NCBI GenBank assembly: GCA_023424095.1
Contig: JAFAEG010000026.1
Location: 1-28,519, forward strand
Reading direction: 5' to 3'
DNA: 28,519 nucleotides
Origin: Pseudomonadota bacterium
GTDB taxonomy: Bacteria > Pseudomonadota > Alphaproteobacteria > Sphingomonadales > Sphingomonadaceae
How positions within the stretch are numbered: the first letter of the stretch is position 1; each line of letters starts with the position of its first letter. The position numbers and the translations under genes are program-made. This document shows positions 1 to 7,283 of this stretch, one piece after another. The notes below the pieces were generated by a model. The model searched no databases. It was not told the origin of the DNA and was given only the letters and a program-made list of their open reading frames with translations.

Positions 1-525
1 CCGCTCGCCCCCCGCGGCCAGCCGGCCCAGCGCCTCGCGCACGCCATCGAGCCCGCGCCGCCGCACCGCGACGGTCGGCACGACCTCGACGCCCAGCTCG
101 CTCGACAGCGCAGAGACGTCGATCGTCAGCCCGTCCCGCTCGGCCATGTCGATCATGTTGAGCGCGACCACCATCGGCCGCCCCAATTCCTTCAACTGCA
201 GGACGAAGCGGAGGTGATTGTCGAGATTGGTGGCGTCGACCACGACCAGAATGGCATCTGGAAGCCGTTCCCCCGCCTGCGTGCCGAACAGGACGTCGCG
301 CGTGACCTGTTCGTCGGGACTCGACGGCTCGAGGCCATAAGTGCCGGGCAGGTCGACCAACTCGACCGGACGGCCATCATCGAGCGCCATTCGGCCCGAA
401 TGCCGCTCCACCGTCACGCCGGGATAATTGCCGACCTTCTGCCGCGCGCCGGTCAAGGCGTTGAACAAGGCGCTCTTGCCGGCATTGGGATTACCGACCA
501 GGGCCACGAGCGGCACCGACGTCAT
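1..525 (-). CDS. feoB: Ferrous iron transporter FeoB, N-terminal G domain (partial, runs off left edge)
   Basis: FeoB is the inner-membrane Fe(II) uptake protein, with a cytoplasmic GTPase domain followed by a membrane channel. Only the first 175 codons are in the window, all of them G domain. Visible motifs are the P-loop GNPNAGKS (residues 11-18), the G2 region NYPGVTVER (about 33-41), G3 DLPG (58-61) and the G4-type NMID (122-125), in the order and spacing known for FeoB. The start ATG overlaps the feoA stop (ATGA), so the two are probably translationally coupled. The membrane part lies beyond position 1, so intactness cannot be judged. Identification is firm because FeoB's G-domain motifs are distinctive and FeoA precedes it. 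Confidence 0.95.
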   Translation of the reverse strand, partial: MTSVPLVALVGNPNAGKSALFNALTGARQKVGNYPGVTVERHSGRMALDDGRPVELVDLPGTYGLEPSSPDEQVTRDVLFGTQAGERLPDAILVVVDATNLDNHLRFVLQLKELGRPMVVALNMIDMAERDGLTIDVSALSSELGVEVVPTVAVRRRGLDGVREALGRLAAGGER

Positions 526-788
526 GCTGCTGCTTCTGGCTCGGTCACGGCGATCACGCGGGCGTGGGCGCGGCGCATCGCCAAAGTCAGCCGGCCGATC
601 CTGACCGCGATCGGATCGCGGCCGATCAGCCCGGCGTGCAGCGCCTCGACCTCGACACCTTCGTCCAGGCCCAGATTGCGCAGCCGCCGTTGCTCGGGCT
701 GGCTCAGCGACGCCCAGTCGACCGACGCGACGATGGCCGGGCGGCGATAGGGGAGTTGATCGAGCGGGACGGTCGGGGGAGCGGGCAT
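522..788 (-). CDS. feoA: FeoA, small cytosolic partner of FeoB
   Basis: An 88-residue protein of FeoA type, a small SH3-like cytosolic domain needed for FeoB-dependent ferrous iron uptake. Family features seen are the segment RRLRNLGLDEGVEVE (about 34-48), typical of the FeoA 'LGL..G' turn, and DPIAVRIGRLTLAMRR (about 58-73), typical of its C-terminal beta strands. The reading frame is open further upstream, but the ATG at 788 gives the usual FeoA length and begins just before the conserved domain. No good Shine-Dalgarno sequence precedes it. The last bases overlap the feoB start by four (ATGA). Confidence 0.88.
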   Translation of the reverse strand: MPAPPTVPLDQLPYRRPAIVASVDWASLSQPEQRRLRNLGLDEGVEVEALHAGLIGRDPIAVRIGRLTLAMRRAHARVIAVTEPEAAA

Positions 789-792
789 AAGG

Positions 793-821
793 GGTCGCTT
801 TCTGCGACCGATTATCAATAA
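793..821 (-). promoter_or_regulatory. Short palindromes in the feoAB upstream region
   Basis: The 52-base gap upstream of feoA holds a perfect 6-bp inverted repeat, GGTCGC/GCGACC with a 5-base loop (793-809), directly before the start codon. Next to it, at 812-821, is an AT-rich palindrome that reads TTATTGATAA on the coding strand. The second sits in an AT-rich island unusual for this GC-rich DNA and resembles half of a Fur-type box (GATAAT core). Iron control of feoAB is well known, but assigning this site to Fur, Irr or RirA is inference. Confidence 0.35.
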
Positions 822-840
822 GCCTTTCGGCGCGCTACCC

Positions 841-2022
841 TTATCCGAAGGCGCGCAGCGGCTCCGGCTGCTCCGGCGTCTCGTCGGCACCGGCGACGAC
901 GCAGATCGAGCCATCGTCCGCCTTGGCGCGATACAAAGCGTCGTCGGCTGCGGCGATCAGATCTTGCAGATCATCGCCCGCCCCCAGCGCGGCGCCCACG
1001 CTGGCGCCGACGAACACGCCCTGCGCCTCGACGATATAGGGCTGGCTGGCGATCGCGGCGGCGATGCGGTCGCCAATCCGGGCCGCCTCGTCACGGCTGC
1101 CGGTCGGGACGATCAGGATGAATTCGTCGCCGCCGGTCCGCGCCAGGATCCCGTCATCGGGGGCAAGCTCGCGCAGGCGCTCGGCGACCATGGTCAGCAG
1201 CCGGTCGCCGGCCTGGTGGCCGAGCGTGTCATTGACCCGCTTGAAACCGTCCAGATCGATATAGAAACAGGCGACGCGCGTGTCGGCCGGCAGCTTCTCA
1301 TAGGCCTCGGCGAAGCCGGTCCGGTTCAGCAGATCGGTCAACGGATCGTGCGAGGCGCGGTGCGCATTGGCGAGTTCCGCATGCATGGTCCGGATCGTCA
1401 TCTCGTTCATCCGGAAGGCGCCGACCGTCATCGCATAGAGATAGAAAGGGATTTGCAGGCCGGTGAGCAGCAGCAGCGGCTCACCCGAACTGACACCGGC
1501 GACGGCGATCGGGCCGAAGCTGGTGAAGATCATCACGCAGACCAGGCGCGGCGCGGCGAAATTGCGGAAGCAGATGCCGCCGACCATCGCCGCGGTGGAC
1601 AGGCAGGCGAGAGCCGCCACCACCCAATTGCCGCTCCAGATGCTGATAAACGCGCCGAAGCCCACGCTCAGCGCCCACAGCACGGCAAGGCAGATGTAGA
1701 GGTCGGTCGGGCCGCGCGTGCCTTCGCGAACAGCGCGGCGGCAGGCGATCAGCACCGGCAGCCGAACGATCGAGAGCAGGATCTCGATCGTCGCCCAGGC
1801 GATGAACAGAGGTGTGGGGATGGCGAAGGCGATGACGCTGGAGACGGCGACGGTGTTGAACACGCCGCCGATGAAGATCGGAATCGAGCCGTAGAGGCTG
1901 TCGACCAAGGCGACGCGCACCGGCGGGGCGACATCCGCGCCCGGCTCGATCAGCCAGCGCGTGAACCGCCATCGCGGCAACCGCGCATCGCCCCCATTGT
2001 CGTTCAAGCCAACGTCCCTCAC
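841..2022 (-). CDS. Membrane-anchored diguanylate cyclase (GGDEF)
   Basis: A 393-residue protein expected to make cyclic di-GMP from two GTP at the inner membrane. Residues about 35-205 contain roughly six hydrophobic segments, followed by a short linker helix. The GGDEF domain covers about 220-375, with the entry motif DPLTDLLNR (226-234), the metal/nucleotide region DLDGFKRVND (256-265) and an intact GGDEF active-site loop (297-301). The usual RxxD product-inhibition site just before the loop is not present (the region reads APDDGILART), so classic I-site feedback is unlikely. The N-terminal membrane domain was not assigned to a named MASE family. It lies between the COQ9-like gene and feoAB on the same strand, with an 87-base gap upstream. 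Confidence 0.88.
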   Translation of the reverse strand: MRDVGLNDNGGDARLPRWRFTRWLIEPGADVAPPVRVALVDSLYGSIPIFIGGVFNTVAVSSVIAFAIPTPLFIAWATIEILLSIVRLPVLIACRRAVREGTRGPTDLYICLAVLWALSVGFGAFISIWSGNWVVAALACLSTAAMVGGICFRNFAAPRLVCVMIFTSFGPIAVAGVSSGEPLLLLTGLQIPFYLYAMTVGAFRMNEMTIRTMHAELANAHRASHDPLTDLLNRTGFAEAYEKLPADTRVACFYIDLDGFKRVNDTLGHQAGDRLLTMVAERLRELAPDDGILARTGGDEFILIVPTGSRDEAARIGDRIAAAIASQPYIVEAQGVFVGASVGAALGAGDDLQDLIAAADDALYRAKADDGSICVVAGADETPEQPEPLRAFG

Positions 2023-2109
2023 CCGAAGCGGCAGACCGGATCAGCCGCGTCGCGCCGGGGGTAGGCGGGGAAGGGTTAAGAAGGCGCTGCCGAAACGTGA
2101 AAATGCAGT

Positions 2110-2775
2110 CTAACGCGCGGGATAGCGCAGCCGGCCGAGAAAACGCGTGAGCGAGGGCCGGTGGGTGCCGCGGCCGGTCAGCCGCGCCTTGGCTTTTTCG
2201 ACCTGCATGACATTGCCGATGCGGCGATCGAGGAAGGTGCGGGTGGCGGCGAGATCGTCGCTGTCGTCGTCGAGGAAGACCAGGCTGGTCGAGCCGTAGA
2301 CGCCGATCAGCATCGCCCGCTTGGTGTAGTGATTATAATCGGTCGCGGTGTCGCCCGCGAGGCGCCAGATGCGATCGGCGCTCCGCCAGGCGAGCCGCGC
2401 ACCGGTGCCGGCATTTTGGGGCATGGCCAAAGTGGCGAGCGCGCGGCGCAGCGCTTCCTTGTGCGGCTTCAGCGCGGTGAAGCGGTGCATCAGCAGGCTC
2501 CCGATCCGGTCGCGGATCTTCATCGCCTCGATCCGCTCGGGCGGGAAAGCCGCCGCCATGTCGCGATCGACCCAGTCGAACCAGGCGTCGATCATCGCCG
2601 CCGCGCCGCCCGGGAATGCGATGCGCGCACGGTCCGCCGGCACGCCAAGTTCCTCCGCCGCCATGTCCAGCGCCTTCGGGGTCCAGCCGTCGAACGCGGC
2701 ATGGCCGCCGAGCAAAGGCGCAAGCGCCTCGGCCAGTTCGTCCAGGGTCATGTCGAGCGGCGGAATCGCGTTCAT
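2110..2775 (-). CDS. COQ9-like ubiquinone biosynthesis accessory protein
   Basis: A 221-residue soluble protein of the COQ9 family. In mitochondria COQ9 is a TetR-fold, lipid-binding partner of the COQ7 hydroxylase in ubiquinone synthesis, and alphaproteobacteria carry homologues. Supporting segments are the N-terminal helical part with WTPKALDMAAEELG, the central KIRDRIGSLLMHRF and PHKEALRRALATLAMP, and the C-terminal DYNHYTKRAMLIGVYGST followed by an acidic DDDSDD stretch and FLDRRIGNVMQ, all recognisable COQ9 features. The frame is open upstream of 2775. The ATG at 2775 (MNAIPPLD) is preferred because a 5' extension would overlap the upstream transporter. It lies 7 bases downstream of the EamA gene and is probably co-transcribed with it. 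Confidence 0.85.
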   Translation of the reverse strand: MNAIPPLDMTLDELAEALAPLLGGHAAFDGWTPKALDMAAEELGVPADRARIAFPGGAAAMIDAWFDWVDRDMAAAFPPERIEAMKIRDRIGSLLMHRFTALKPHKEALRRALATLAMPQNAGTGARLAWRSADRIWRLAGDTATDYNHYTKRAMLIGVYGSTSLVFLDDDSDDLAATRTFLDRRIGNVMQVEKAKARLTGRGTHRPSLTRFLGRLRYPAR

Positions 2776-2782
2776 AGCGCGA

Positions 2783-3706
2783 TCAATGATCCTGGCGCGG
2801 CGTGGTTGCAAGCGGGACTGGCTCGGCCGGCCGCTGCGGGGCGCGGATCAGCACCAGGCCGATGCAGATCAGGGCCGCGCCGCCGACGTCGGGCACCCCC
2901 ATCGTCTCGCCATAAGCCGCCCAGCCGATCGCGGCCGAAGCGATGGGCTGGGTGAGCAGGCCGATGCCGACGACGAGCGGCGAGAGGTGGCCCATCGCGA
3001 AGACCAATAGCCCCTGACCGACCACCTGGCTGCTCAGCGACAGCAGCAGCACCGGCGTCCAGGCCTCGGGCAGCACCTGTTCGCCCAAAAAGATGGCGGC
3101 GGCCAGCAGGGGCAGAGCACCGGCGGCGGTGGCGATGAACAGGGTCGGGAAAGGCGCGACGGTGCGACGGGCCCGGTCCACGGCGATCAGATAGAGGGCG
3201 TAGAACGGCGCGGCGAGCAGGCAGAGCAGATCACCGACCAGATGCTGGGCCGACACTTCATAGCTTCGGCCGAGCAGGAGGAAGGTGCCGAACAAGGCGA
3301 GCAGCAAGGCGATCGTCTGCGTTCGGGCCGGAAAGCGCCGGAGCAGGACGAAGCCGTAAATGGCGAAAATGAAGCTGGCGAAATTGCCGAACAGGGTCGC
3401 GTTGGCCAGCTTGGTCTGGTGAATGCCGACATGCCACACGGCGATGTCGATCGCGAAGAACAGGCCGCCGAGCGCGATCGCGCCGACCAGCGGCCAGGAC
3501 GGCCGCGCCGTGCCGACGGGCCCGCGCTGCCACCAGGCAAGCAGGCCGAGCAGCGGGACAGCCAGCGCCAGCCGCCAGAACCCCGCCGCCACCGGCCCGA
3601 CATCGGACAGCCGGACCATCCACGGTCCGGCAGCGAGGAAAAGGTTGGCCACGATCAGCGCGGGAAAGGCCAGTCGCGGCGCCAGGTGCTGCAATCGTCC
3701 CGGCAC
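2783..3706 (-). CDS. DMT superfamily (EamA) transporter
   Basis: A 307-residue inner-membrane protein with about ten hydrophobic segments arranged as two EamA repeats (about 12-150 and 158-290), the standard architecture and length of drug/metabolite transporters. Family-like features include FWRLALAVPLL (about 43-53) in the first repeat, FFAIDIAVWHVGIHQTKLANATL (about 83-105), and LTQPIASAAIGWAAYGE (about 250-266) in the second. Substrate cannot be deduced; the family exports amino acids, metabolites or toxic compounds. Its start is only 40 bases from the divergent alkene reductase, so the promoters probably overlap. The COQ9-like gene follows 7 bases downstream. Confidence 0.85.
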   Translation of the reverse strand: MPGRLQHLAPRLAFPALIVANLFLAAGPWMVRLSDVGPVAAGFWRLALAVPLLGLLAWWQRGPVGTARPSWPLVGAIALGGLFFAIDIAVWHVGIHQTKLANATLFGNFASFIFAIYGFVLLRRFPARTQTIALLLALFGTFLLLGRSYEVSAQHLVGDLLCLLAAPFYALYLIAVDRARRTVAPFPTLFIATAAGALPLLAAAIFLGEQVLPEAWTPVLLLSLSSQVVGQGLLVFAMGHLSPLVVGIGLLTQPIASAAIGWAAYGETMGVPDVGGAALICIGLVLIRAPQRPAEPVPLATTPRQDH

Positions 3707-3746
3707 CTTCTATATCCTCACGACTCACGCCAGACAGGAGCGCCCC

Positions 3747-4826
3747 TTGCCGTCCCTCTTCGACCCTATCAAGCTCGGTGCGATCGATTGCCAGAATCGC
3801 ATCGTCATGGCCCCGCTGACCCGCGGTCGAGCAACCCGCGAGCATGTCCCGACCGAGCTCATGCGGACCTATTATACGCAGCGCTCCGGGGCCGGCCTGA
3901 TCATCAGCGAGGGGACCGGAATCAGCCGCATCGGCCTGGGCTGGCCGAGCGCTCCGGGCATCTGGTCGGACGAGCAGGTCGAGGCGTGGAAGCCGATCGT
4001 CGCTGCGGTGCACGAGGCGGGCGGGCGGATCGCCTGCCAGCTCTGGCACATGGGGCGGCTGGTTCATCCCAGCTTCCTGGGCGGCGCCGCGCCCGTGTCG
4101 TCGTCGGCCACCACCGCGCCCTACAAGGCGCACACCTATGAAGGCCGCCAGCTTTATACCGAGGCCCACGCCCTGACCGCCGACGAGATCGCGGCAACGG
4201 TCGAGGATTATGCCCGCGCCGCCGACAATGCGATCGCGGCCGGCTTCGACGGCGTCCAGATCCACGGCGCCAACGGCTATCTCGTCGATCAATTCCTGCG
4301 CGACGGCTCGAACCTGCGCGACGATGGCTATGGCGGCCCGATCGAAAACCGCGTCCGCTTCCTGGGCGAAGTCACCCGCGCTGTCGCCGACCGGGTCGGT
4401 GCGGACCGCACCGGCGTGCGCCTGTCTCCCAATGGCGACTCGCAGGGCGTGAACGACAGCGACCCGCACGCCCTGTTCCCCGCCGCCGCCGCGCTGCTGG
4501 ACTCGATCGGCATCGCCTTCCTCGAGCTGCGCGAGCCGCCGCTCGACGGCACCTTCGGCAAGGCCGAGGTCGAACCGGTCGCGCCGGCGATCCGCACCGC
4601 CTTCCGCGGGTCGCTCATCCTCAATTCCGACTATGGACTGGACAAGGCCGCGGCGACGCTGGCGGCGGCGGAAGCCGACGCGATCAGCTTCGGCCGGCCG
4701 TTCATTTCCAACCCCGATCTGCCGACCCGGCTGGCCGACCGTCTCGCCCTTGCCCCCGATGAGCAGTCGCTTTGGTACAGCAATGGCCGCGAAGGCTATA
4801 TCGACTATCCCGTTCACGCCGCTTAA
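3747..4826 (+). CDS. Old Yellow Enzyme-family alkene reductase (NemA-like)
   Basis: A 359-residue FMN-dependent ene-reductase that would use NAD(P)H to reduce activated C=C bonds, such as enones and maleimides, in the cytoplasm. Motifs in order are APLTRGRA (22-29), the substrate-binding pair His173/Asn176 and catalytic-type Tyr178 in HGANGYLVDQF (173-183), the GYGGPIENRVRF block (194-205), the FMN-binding GVRLSPNG (223-230) and a C-terminal FGRPFISNPDLP phosphate-binding segment. Start: no ATG fits. A TTG at 3747 preceded by a CAGGAG ribosome site (3735-3740) gives PSLFDPIKLGAI, the normal N-terminus. Glycerol trinitrate reductase or 12-oxophytodienoate reductase names would fit equally well. 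Confidence 0.92.
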   Translation: MPSLFDPIKLGAIDCQNRIVMAPLTRGRATREHVPTELMRTYYTQRSGAGLIISEGTGISRIGLGWPSAPGIWSDEQVEAWKPIVAAVHEAGGRIACQLWHMGRLVHPSFLGGAAPVSSSATTAPYKAHTYEGRQLYTEAHALTADEIAATVEDYARAADNAIAAGFDGVQIHGANGYLVDQFLRDGSNLRDDGYGGPIENRVRFLGEVTRAVADRVGADRTGVRLSPNGDSQGVNDSDPHALFPAAAALLDSIGIAFLELREPPLDGTFGKAEVEPVAPAIRTAFRGSLILNSDYGLDKAAATLAAAEADAISFGRPFISNPDLPTRLADRLALAPDEQSLWYSNGREGYIDYPVHAA

Positions 4827-4861
4827 GGCGCGCGCCGACCTTTCTCGAATCGGAGACCCTG

Positions 4862-5503
4862 ATGGCCAAGACCAACGACAAGCCGGCCGAGACCGAAGCC
4901 AGCGGCAGCAACCGCAAACGCTATGCCCTGTACGGCGCCGCCGGCGTCGGCCTGCTCGCGGTCGCGGGTGCCGGCTACATGTTCTATCGCGAGAAGAGCG
5001 TCGAGAAGCCGAAGTATGAGCCGTCCGAAGCCGATGGTTCGTTCGAAGTGCGCGCTTATCCGGAATTGCTGGTCGCCGAGGCGGTGGCCGCTGGCGATCG
5101 CACGGCGGCGCTGGACAAGGGCTTCGGCCAGCTCGCCGATTATATCTTCGCCAAGTCCCGCGACGGCGCGAAGGTGGCGATGACCGCGCCGGTCCTGTCC
5201 TCGGCCGCGAGCGACGGCAAATGGGCCACCCGCTTCGTCATGCCGTCCAAATTCACCAAGGACACGCTGCCGGAAACCGGTGCTGACGTGGCGATCAAGA
5301 CCATCCCGGCCCGCAAGGTCGCGGTGTTCCAGTTCGGCGGCGTGACCGAAGAGGACGTCCTGGCCGCGCACGAGCAGGAATTGCGCGACTGGGTCGGCGC
5401 GAAGAAGTTCACCGCCGCGGGCGAGCCCGAGCGGGCCTTCTACAATTCGCCCTTCACCCCGGGCCCGCTGCGCCGCACCGAAATCTGGCTGCCGATCGCC
5501 TGA
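4862..5503 (+). CDS. SOUL family haem-binding protein with N-terminal membrane anchor
   Basis: A 213-residue protein with a charged N-terminus, one hydrophobic segment (about 21-42) and a SOUL domain (about 50-213). SOUL proteins bind haem or other tetrapyrroles, but their physiological role in bacteria is not settled. Domain hallmarks seen are the starting strand FEVRAYPELLVAEA (about 61-74), FGQLADYIF, KVAMTAPVLS (about 105-114), the aromatic-basic WATRFVMPSKF, and AFYNSPFTPGPLRRTEIWLPI at the end. The topology suggests an inner-membrane anchor with the domain in the periplasm. It starts 35 bases after the alkene reductase stop and is probably co-transcribed with it. The next gene (ribH) converges with only a 12-base gap. 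Confidence 0.88.
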   Translation: MAKTNDKPAETEASGSNRKRYALYGAAGVGLLAVAGAGYMFYREKSVEKPKYEPSEADGSFEVRAYPELLVAEAVAAGDRTAALDKGFGQLADYIFAKSRDGAKVAMTAPVLSSAASDGKWATRFVMPSKFTKDTLPETGADVAIKTIPARKVAVFQFGGVTEEDVLAAHEQELRDWVGAKKFTAAGEPERAFYNSPFTPGPLRRTEIWLPIA

Positions 5504-5515
5504 CCACTCACCCGG

Positions 5516-5941
5516 TCAGTTGGACTCGAAGCGCTGGCGCAAATCCATCAGCGCCAGCGCCGCCTTCGCGGCCTCGCCGCCTTTGTCCTTCTGCGCCGGA
5601 TCGGCGCGGACCAGGGCCTGCGCCTCATTTTCCACGGTGAGGATGCCGTTGCCGATGGCGAGGCCATCCATGGTCAGCGCCATCAGGCCGCGCGCGCTTT
5701 CGCCGGCGACGATCTCGAAATGATAGGTCTCGCCGCGGATCACGGTGCCGAGCGCGACGTAGAAATCGTAGCGCCCGCTCTCCGCCGCGAGCGCCATTGC
5801 GCCCGGAATCTCCAGCGCGCCGGGCACCTGCACCGTCTCGTGGCTATGCCCCGCCGCCTCGATCGCGGCCTTCGCGCCGGCGAGCAAATGGTCGGCAAGA
5901 TGGCCGTAGAAGCGGGCCTCGACGATCAGTCCGCGTGCCAT
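5516..5941 (-). CDS. ribH: 6,7-dimethyl-8-ribityllumazine synthase
   Basis: A 141-residue lumazine synthase, which condenses 5-amino-6-ribitylaminouracil with 3,4-dihydroxy-2-butanone 4-phosphate, the step before riboflavin synthase. Visible family motifs are the N-terminal IVEARFYGHLADHLL, VPGALEIPGAMALAA (about 40-54), VALGTVIRGETYHFEIVAGESARGL (about 63-87) including the catalytic-type His in YHFE, and the phosphate-binding-type LTVENEAQALVRA (about 100-112). The start ATG overlaps the preceding ribB stop by one base (TGATG), which suggests translational coupling. The nusB gene that often follows ribH is absent; a converging gene follows instead. Confidence 0.97.
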   Translation of the reverse strand: MARGLIVEARFYGHLADHLLAGAKAAIEAAGHSHETVQVPGALEIPGAMALAAESGRYDFYVALGTVIRGETYHFEIVAGESARGLMALTMDGLAIGNGILTVENEAQALVRADPAQKDKGGEAAKAALALMDLRQRFESN

Positions 5942-7233
5942 CAGTCTTGTCCTTCCGAAATCGCCCGTTCGCCGACGATCGACAGGCCGTAGCCCGCCAG
6001 CGCCACCGGGCTGTGATGGGTGTTGGTGAGCAGGATCATCTCATGCACGCCCAAGGCCGCGAGGATCTGCGCGCCGACGCCATAATCGCGCAGCGCCTCC
6101 ATATCCTGCGACGGCGCAGCCCCGGCGCGGACCTGCAAAGCGCGGGCGAGATTGCCCGGCGCCATCTTGTTGATCACCACGACGATGCCGGAGCCTTCCT
6201 CGGCGATCGCCTGCATCGAGCCGGCGAGCAGGCCGGCGCGCGGCGATTCCTCGCCGAACGCGTCGGACAGCAAGGACAGAGCGTGCATCCGCACCAAAGT
6301 CGGCTTTTCGGGATCGATCGGCCCCTTCACCAGCGCGACATGCTCGGTCCCGCCGGCCTTGTTGGTGAAGGTGCGGGCCGACCAGCCACCTCCCCAGCGG
6401 CTGTCGAAGCGCGCCTCGGCGGTTTCGACCACCAGACGGTCCTCGCGCAGGCGGTAGGCGATCAGGTCGCGGATCGTGCCGATCTTCAGGCCGTGCAGAT
6501 GGGCGAAGGGGATGAGGTCATCGAGTCGGGCCATCGTCCCGTCCTCGCGCAAGATCTCGCAGATCACGCCCGACGGGTTCAGCCCCGCCAGCCGCGACAC
6601 GTCCACCGCCGCCTCGGTATGGCCGGCGCGGACCAGCACGCCGCCTTCGCGCGCCGCCAATGGGAAGACGTGGCCGGGGGTGACAATGTCCTCCGGTCCT
6701 CTCGAGGCGTCGATCGCGACCGCGATGGTGCGCGCCCGGTCGGCGGCGGAAATGCCGGTGGTGACGCCCTCGCGCGCTTCGATCGAGACGGTGAAGGCGG
6801 TTTCGTGCCGCGTGCCGTTGCTGCGGCTCATCGGCTGCAGGCCGAGCTGCTGGACCCGCTCCGGCGCCAGCGCCAGGCAGATCAGGCCGCGCCCGTGCCG
6901 GGCCATGAAGTTGATCGCGTCCGGAGTCGCCATCTGGCCGGGGATGATCAGATCGCCCTCATTCTCCCGGTCCTCGTCGTCGACCAGGATATACATGCGG
7001 CCGTTGCGCGCCTCGTCGATGATCTGTTCGGCCGTCGCCATCACGCCGCGCGCGCCGCCGCTGCCCAGGAAGCGCTCGAGCTTCAGCAAGGTCTCGGCGG
7101 TGGGGTTCCAATCGCCCTCGCCCAGCCGGCGGAGCGAATTGGGGTGGAGGCCGGCGGCGCGGGCCAGGCCCGAGCGGCTCATTTCGCCGGAAGAGACGAG
7201 CTCCTCCAGCCGGTCGATCAATATCGTGCTCAT
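5941..7233 (-). CDS. ribB: 3,4-dihydroxy-2-butanone 4-phosphate synthase with N-terminal HTH and degenerate RibA-like domain (RibBX type)
   Basis: A 430-residue three-part protein. Residues 5-56 form an XRE-like helix-turn-helix unit (SRSGLARAAGLHPNSLRRL, then NPTAETLLKLERFL). Residues about 66-275 are an intact RibB domain, converting ribulose 5-phosphate to dihydroxybutanone phosphate plus formate, with the acidic DDEDRENEGD (85-94), RAGHTEAAVD (202-211) and GVICEI (222-227). Residues about 285-430 resemble GTP cyclohydrolase II but are degraded: the three zinc cysteines are missing (the RVHSEC...CDCG region reads RMHALSLLSDAFGEESP, 315-331, with no Cys anywhere in this half) and the RQEGRGIGL segment is replaced, although DYGVGAQIL (383-391) survives. 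This matches the known RibBX variant of proteobacteria. The frame also opens at a GTG at 7251; the ATG at 7233 is preferred. Confidence 0.93.
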   Translation of the reverse strand: MSTILIDRLEELVSSGEMSRSGLARAAGLHPNSLRRLGEGDWNPTAETLLKLERFLGSGGARGVMATAEQIIDEARNGRMYILVDDEDRENEGDLIIPGQMATPDAINFMARHGRGLICLALAPERVQQLGLQPMSRSNGTRHETAFTVSIEAREGVTTGISAADRARTIAVAIDASRGPEDIVTPGHVFPLAAREGGVLVRAGHTEAAVDVSRLAGLNPSGVICEILREDGTMARLDDLIPFAHLHGLKIGTIRDLIAYRLREDRLVVETAEARFDSRWGGGWSARTFTNKAGGTEHVALVKGPIDPEKPTLVRMHALSLLSDAFGEESPRAGLLAGSMQAIAEEGSGIVVVINKMAPGNLARALQVRAGAAPSQDMEALRDYGVGAQILAALGVHEMILLTNTHHSPVALAGYGLSIVGERAISEGQD

Positions 7234-7246
7234 ATCTGCGCCGCTA

Positions 7247-7283
7247 ATCACATTGCAGTGTGATGTAAAGCGCGACGATCACA
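7247..7283. promoter_or_regulatory. Inverted half-sites between the glycosylasparaginase gene and ribB
   Basis: Three copies of the half-site ATCACA/TGTGAT lie in alternating orientation: ATCACA at 7247-7252, TGTGAT at 7259-7264 (a perfect dyad with a 6-base spacer) and ATCACA again at 7278-7283. They fill the short gap directly before the ribB start. The outward-facing order is not the standard CRP site. This may be an internal promoter/operator for ribB-ribH; the binding protein is unknown. Confidence 0.4.

Noticed and set aside
3258..4817. A 519-codon minus-strand frame across the alkene reductase and EamA genes
   Set aside because: It covers two clearly real genes in other frames; composition and lack of motifs mark it as a shadow.
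5797..7263. A 488-codon plus-strand frame opposite ribH and ribB
   Set aside because: Antisense to two identified riboflavin genes, with no recognisable domain.
7247..7264. CRP-binding site upstream of ribB
   Set aside because: The half-sites point outward (ATCACA-N6-TGTGAT), the reverse of the CRP consensus TGTGA-N6-TCACA, so it is not a standard CRP site.
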